This document shows positions 4,211-5,828 of a stretch of 5,828 bases of DNA, one piece after another (the stretch's first letter is position 1; each line of letters opens with the position of its first letter). The DNA is from an uncultured Oscillospiraceae bacterium (GTDB lineage Bacteria; Bacillota; Clostridia; Oscillospirales; Oscillospiraceae), in the NCBI GenBank assembly GCA_934668285.1, contig CAKUNB010000110.1, forward strand, positions 1 through 5,828, in the 5' to 3' direction. Below the pieces are notes generated by a model that was given only the letters and a program-made list of their open reading frames with translations, did no database searches and had not been told where the DNA came from. Position numbers and translations under genes: made by a program.

Positions 4211-5143
4211 ATGTCGAACATCTACACATCCGCCGATCAGCTCATCGGCAAGACCCCGCTGCTGGAGCTTGTTCACATCGAGAAGGAGGAGCAGCTCGAG
4301 GCAAGGGTTCTCGCCAAGCTGGAATACTTTAACCCCGCCGGAAGCGTCAAGGACCGCATCGCCAAGGCCATGATCGACGACGCGGAGCAGAAGGGCCTGC
4401 TGACGTCCGGCTCCGTCATCATCGAGCCGACCTCCGGCAACACCGGCATCGGCCTTGCCAGCGTCGCCGCCGCGCGCGGGTATCGCATCATCATCGTCAT
4501 GCCGGAGACCATGAGCGTGGAGCGCCGTCAGATCATGAAGGCCTACGGCGCGGAGCTGGTGCTCACCGAGGGCGCGAAGGGCATGAAGGGCGCCATTGCC
4601 AAGGCCGACGAGCTGGCAAAGGAGATTCCGAACAGCTTCATCCCCGGCCAGTTTGTCAATCCCGCCAACCCCGCCGTCCACAGAGCAACCACCGGCCCCG
4701 AAATCTGGGAGGACACGGACGGCAAGGTCGATATCTTTGTTGCCGGTGTCGGCACAGGCGGCACGATCACGGGCGTCGGCGAATATCTCAAGAGCCGGAA
4801 TCCCGCCGTGAAGGTCGTGGCCGTGGAGCCTGCGTCCTCTCCCGTGCTGAGCAAGGGCACGGCCGGAGCGCACAAGATTCAAGGCATCGGCGCGGGCTTC
4901 GTCCCCGACGTGCTGGACACGGCGGTCTATGACGAGGTCATCCCCGTGGAAAGCGACGATGCCTTCGCCACCGGCAAGCGCATCGGCAAGAAGGAGGGCG
5001 TGCTGGTCGGCATTTCCTCCGGCGCGGCGGTCTGGGCCGCCATCGAGCTGGCCAAGCGGCCGGAAAATAAGGGCAAGACCATCGTCGCCCTTCTGCCGGA
5101 CACCGGCGACCGCTATCTCTCGACCCCGCTGTTCGCTGACTGA
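4211..5143 (+). CDS. cysK: Cysteine synthase (O-acetylserine sulfhydrylase)
   Basis: 310 residues, the usual CysK length. It is a PLP enzyme making L-cysteine from O-acetylserine and sulfide in the cytoplasm. Lys47 in NPAGSVKDR (41-49) is the expected Schiff-base lysine. TSGNTG (74-79) binds the substrate carboxylate, GVGTGGT (179-185) holds the PLP phosphate, and Ser269/Ser270 in GISSGAA (267-273) contact the PLP ring nitrogen. [12 protein letters not shown] (143-154) is the conserved mobile-loop region. AGGAGG at 4197-4202 is 8 nt from the ATG. It is first in an operon with an O-acetylhomoserine sulfhydrylase 36 nt downstream and divergent from an Rrf2 regulator; in B. subtilis CysK also acts as partner of the Rrf2 protein CymR, so a similar pairing here is conceivable. 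A promiscuous beta-synthase role cannot be excluded. Confidence 0.95.
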   Translation: MSNIYTSADQLIGKTPLLELVHIEKEEQLEARVLAKLEYFNPAGSVKDRIAKAMIDDAEQKGLLTSGSVIIEPTSGNTGIGLASVAAARGYRIIIVMPETMSVERRQIMKAYGAELVLTEGAKGMKGAIAKADELAKEIPNSFIPGQFVNPANPAVHRATTGPEIWEDTDGKVDIFVAGVGTGGTITGVGEYLKSRNPAVKVVAVEPASSPVLSKGTAGAHKIQGIGAGFVPDVLDTAVYDEVIPVESDDAFATGKRIGKKEGVLVGISSGAAVWAAIELAKRPENKGKTIVALLPDTGDRYLSTPLFAD

Positions 5144-5179
5144 GCAGCCGCCACCGCTGAAAAGAAAGAGGTATTTCCT

Positions 5180-5828
5180 ATGAGTAAGTATAAATTTGAT
5201 ACCTTACAGCTGCACGTCGGGCAGGAGCAGCCTGACCCCGCAACGGACGCGCGCGCCGTGCCGATCTATCAGACAACTTCTTATGTTTTCCGCGACTCCG
5301 CGCATGCCGCAGCCCGCTTCGGCCTCTCCGATGCCGGCAACATCTACGGCCGCCTGACCAACTCCACGCAGGACGTGCTGGAAAAGCGCATCGCGGCGCT
5401 CGAGGGCGGCGTGGCTACGCTGGCGCTGGCCTCCGGCGCGGCGGCGATCACCTATACGATTCAGGCGCTGGCGCAGGCGGGCGACCACATCGTCGCGCAG
5501 AAGACGATCTACGGCGGCAGCTATAACCTGCTGGCCCACACGCTGCCCCAGTTCGGCGTGCAGACGACCTTCGTCAACGCGCATGACCTCAGCGAGCTGG
5601 AGGCCGCGATTCAGGATAACACCAAGGCCGTCTATCTCGAAACGCTCGGCAATCCCAACAGCGACATTCCCGATATCGACGCAATCTCCGCCATCGCGCA
5701 CCGCCACGGCCTGCCGCTGGTCATCGACAATACCTTCGGCACGCCTTATTGGATCCGCCCCATCGAGCGTGGAGCTGATATCGTCGTCCACTCCGCGACC
5801 AAGTTCATCGGCGGCCACGGCACAACGC
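5180..5828 (+). CDS. metY: O-acetylhomoserine sulfhydrylase, 5' half (truncated by window edge)
   Basis: 216 codons are present of an expected roughly 425-430; the frame is still open at the edge. It belongs to the Cys/Met-metabolism PLP family. [33 protein letters not shown] at residues 5-37 is the typical opening, with IYGRLTNST (55-63), the ASGAAA turn (84-89), [14 protein letters not shown] (152-165), [10 protein letters not shown] (181-190), and Lys208 in [11 protein letters not shown] as the PLP lysine. The long [13 protein letters not shown] form and the absence of cystathionine-synthase features favour O-acetylhomoserine aminocarboxypropyltransferase, making homocysteine from O-acetylhomoserine and sulfide. 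AGAGG at 5167-5171 is 8 nt before the ATG. It shares sulfide as substrate and probably a transcript with cysK; no separate promoter or riboswitch fits in the 36-nt gap. Confidence 0.9.
   Translation, partial: MSKYKFDTLQLHVGQEQPDPATDARAVPIYQTTSYVFRDSAHAAARFGLSDAGNIYGRLTNSTQDVLEKRIAALEGGVATLALASGAAAITYTIQALAQAGDHIVAQKTIYGGSYNLLAHTLPQFGVQTTFVNAHDLSELEAAIQDNTKAVYLETLGNPNSDIPDIDAISAIAHRHGLPLVIDNTFGTPYWIRPIERGADIVVHSATKFIGGHGTT

Noticed and set aside
4178..4882. Minus-strand ORF opposite cysK
   Set aside because: Antisense shadow of a full-length cysK with all catalytic motifs.
5204..5818. Minus-strand ORF opposite metY
   Set aside because: Antisense shadow of an O-acetylhomoserine sulfhydrylase gene with intact PLP motifs.

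Overview
The window looks like chromosome from a GC-rich, spore-forming Firmicute, most likely a gut-type Clostridia (Oscillospiraceae-like). The grounds are strong AGGAGG-type ribosome binding sites, intrinsic terminators, consensus sigma-A promoters, a clostridial SleC-type spore cortex-lytic enzyme, and a clostridial Rrf2/cysK arrangement. The lineage is an inference from gene content and base composition; no taxonomic marker is present.

Layout. (1) Positions 1-147: a tiny plus-strand ORF for a 32-residue, almost pure Asn/Gln peptide, ending in a perfect palindromic terminator shared with the convergent gene. (2) 151-770: a minus-strand adenine-phosphoribosyltransferase-like gene with a good sigma-A promoter and a dyad in the promoter spacer. 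(3) 825-1294: a small helical protein of unknown function (ferritin-like/DUF2383-type pattern) with its own terminator. (4) 1305-3403: a tightly packed three-gene sporulation/germination module. Its first gene encodes the stand-alone N-terminal (pro) domain of SleC. The second encodes the SpoIID-like catalytic domain plus two peptidoglycan-binding domains. The third encodes a protein made only of two more peptidoglycan-binding domains. A CATACACTA box just upstream fits a mother-cell sigma-E/sigma-K -10 element. (5) 3404-3607: no convincing gene; it holds a weak hairpin, a doubtful 40-codon ORF, and a near-perfect 24-bp-stem hairpin. (6) 3608-5828: a cysteine/methionine sulfur-assimilation locus. 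A minus-strand Rrf2-family regulator with three candidate Fe-S cysteines is divergent from cysK, which is followed 36 nt later by an O-acetylhomoserine sulfhydrylase gene cut by the window edge.

How the parts work together. The three cortex-lysis genes appear translationally coupled, with each SD overlapping the previous stop codon, and should give a cortex hydrolase whose pro-domain is a separate polypeptide. In the sulfur locus the divergent promoters are both easy to read. Two matching operator-like elements 94 nt apart sit on the regulator's -10 box and on the cysK start site, which predicts that the Rrf2 protein controls both itself and the cysK-metY operon.

Nothing here is clearly an unknown defence or mobile system. 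The most unusual items are the split SleC module, the twin-operator control region, and the Asn/Gln-rich microprotein.
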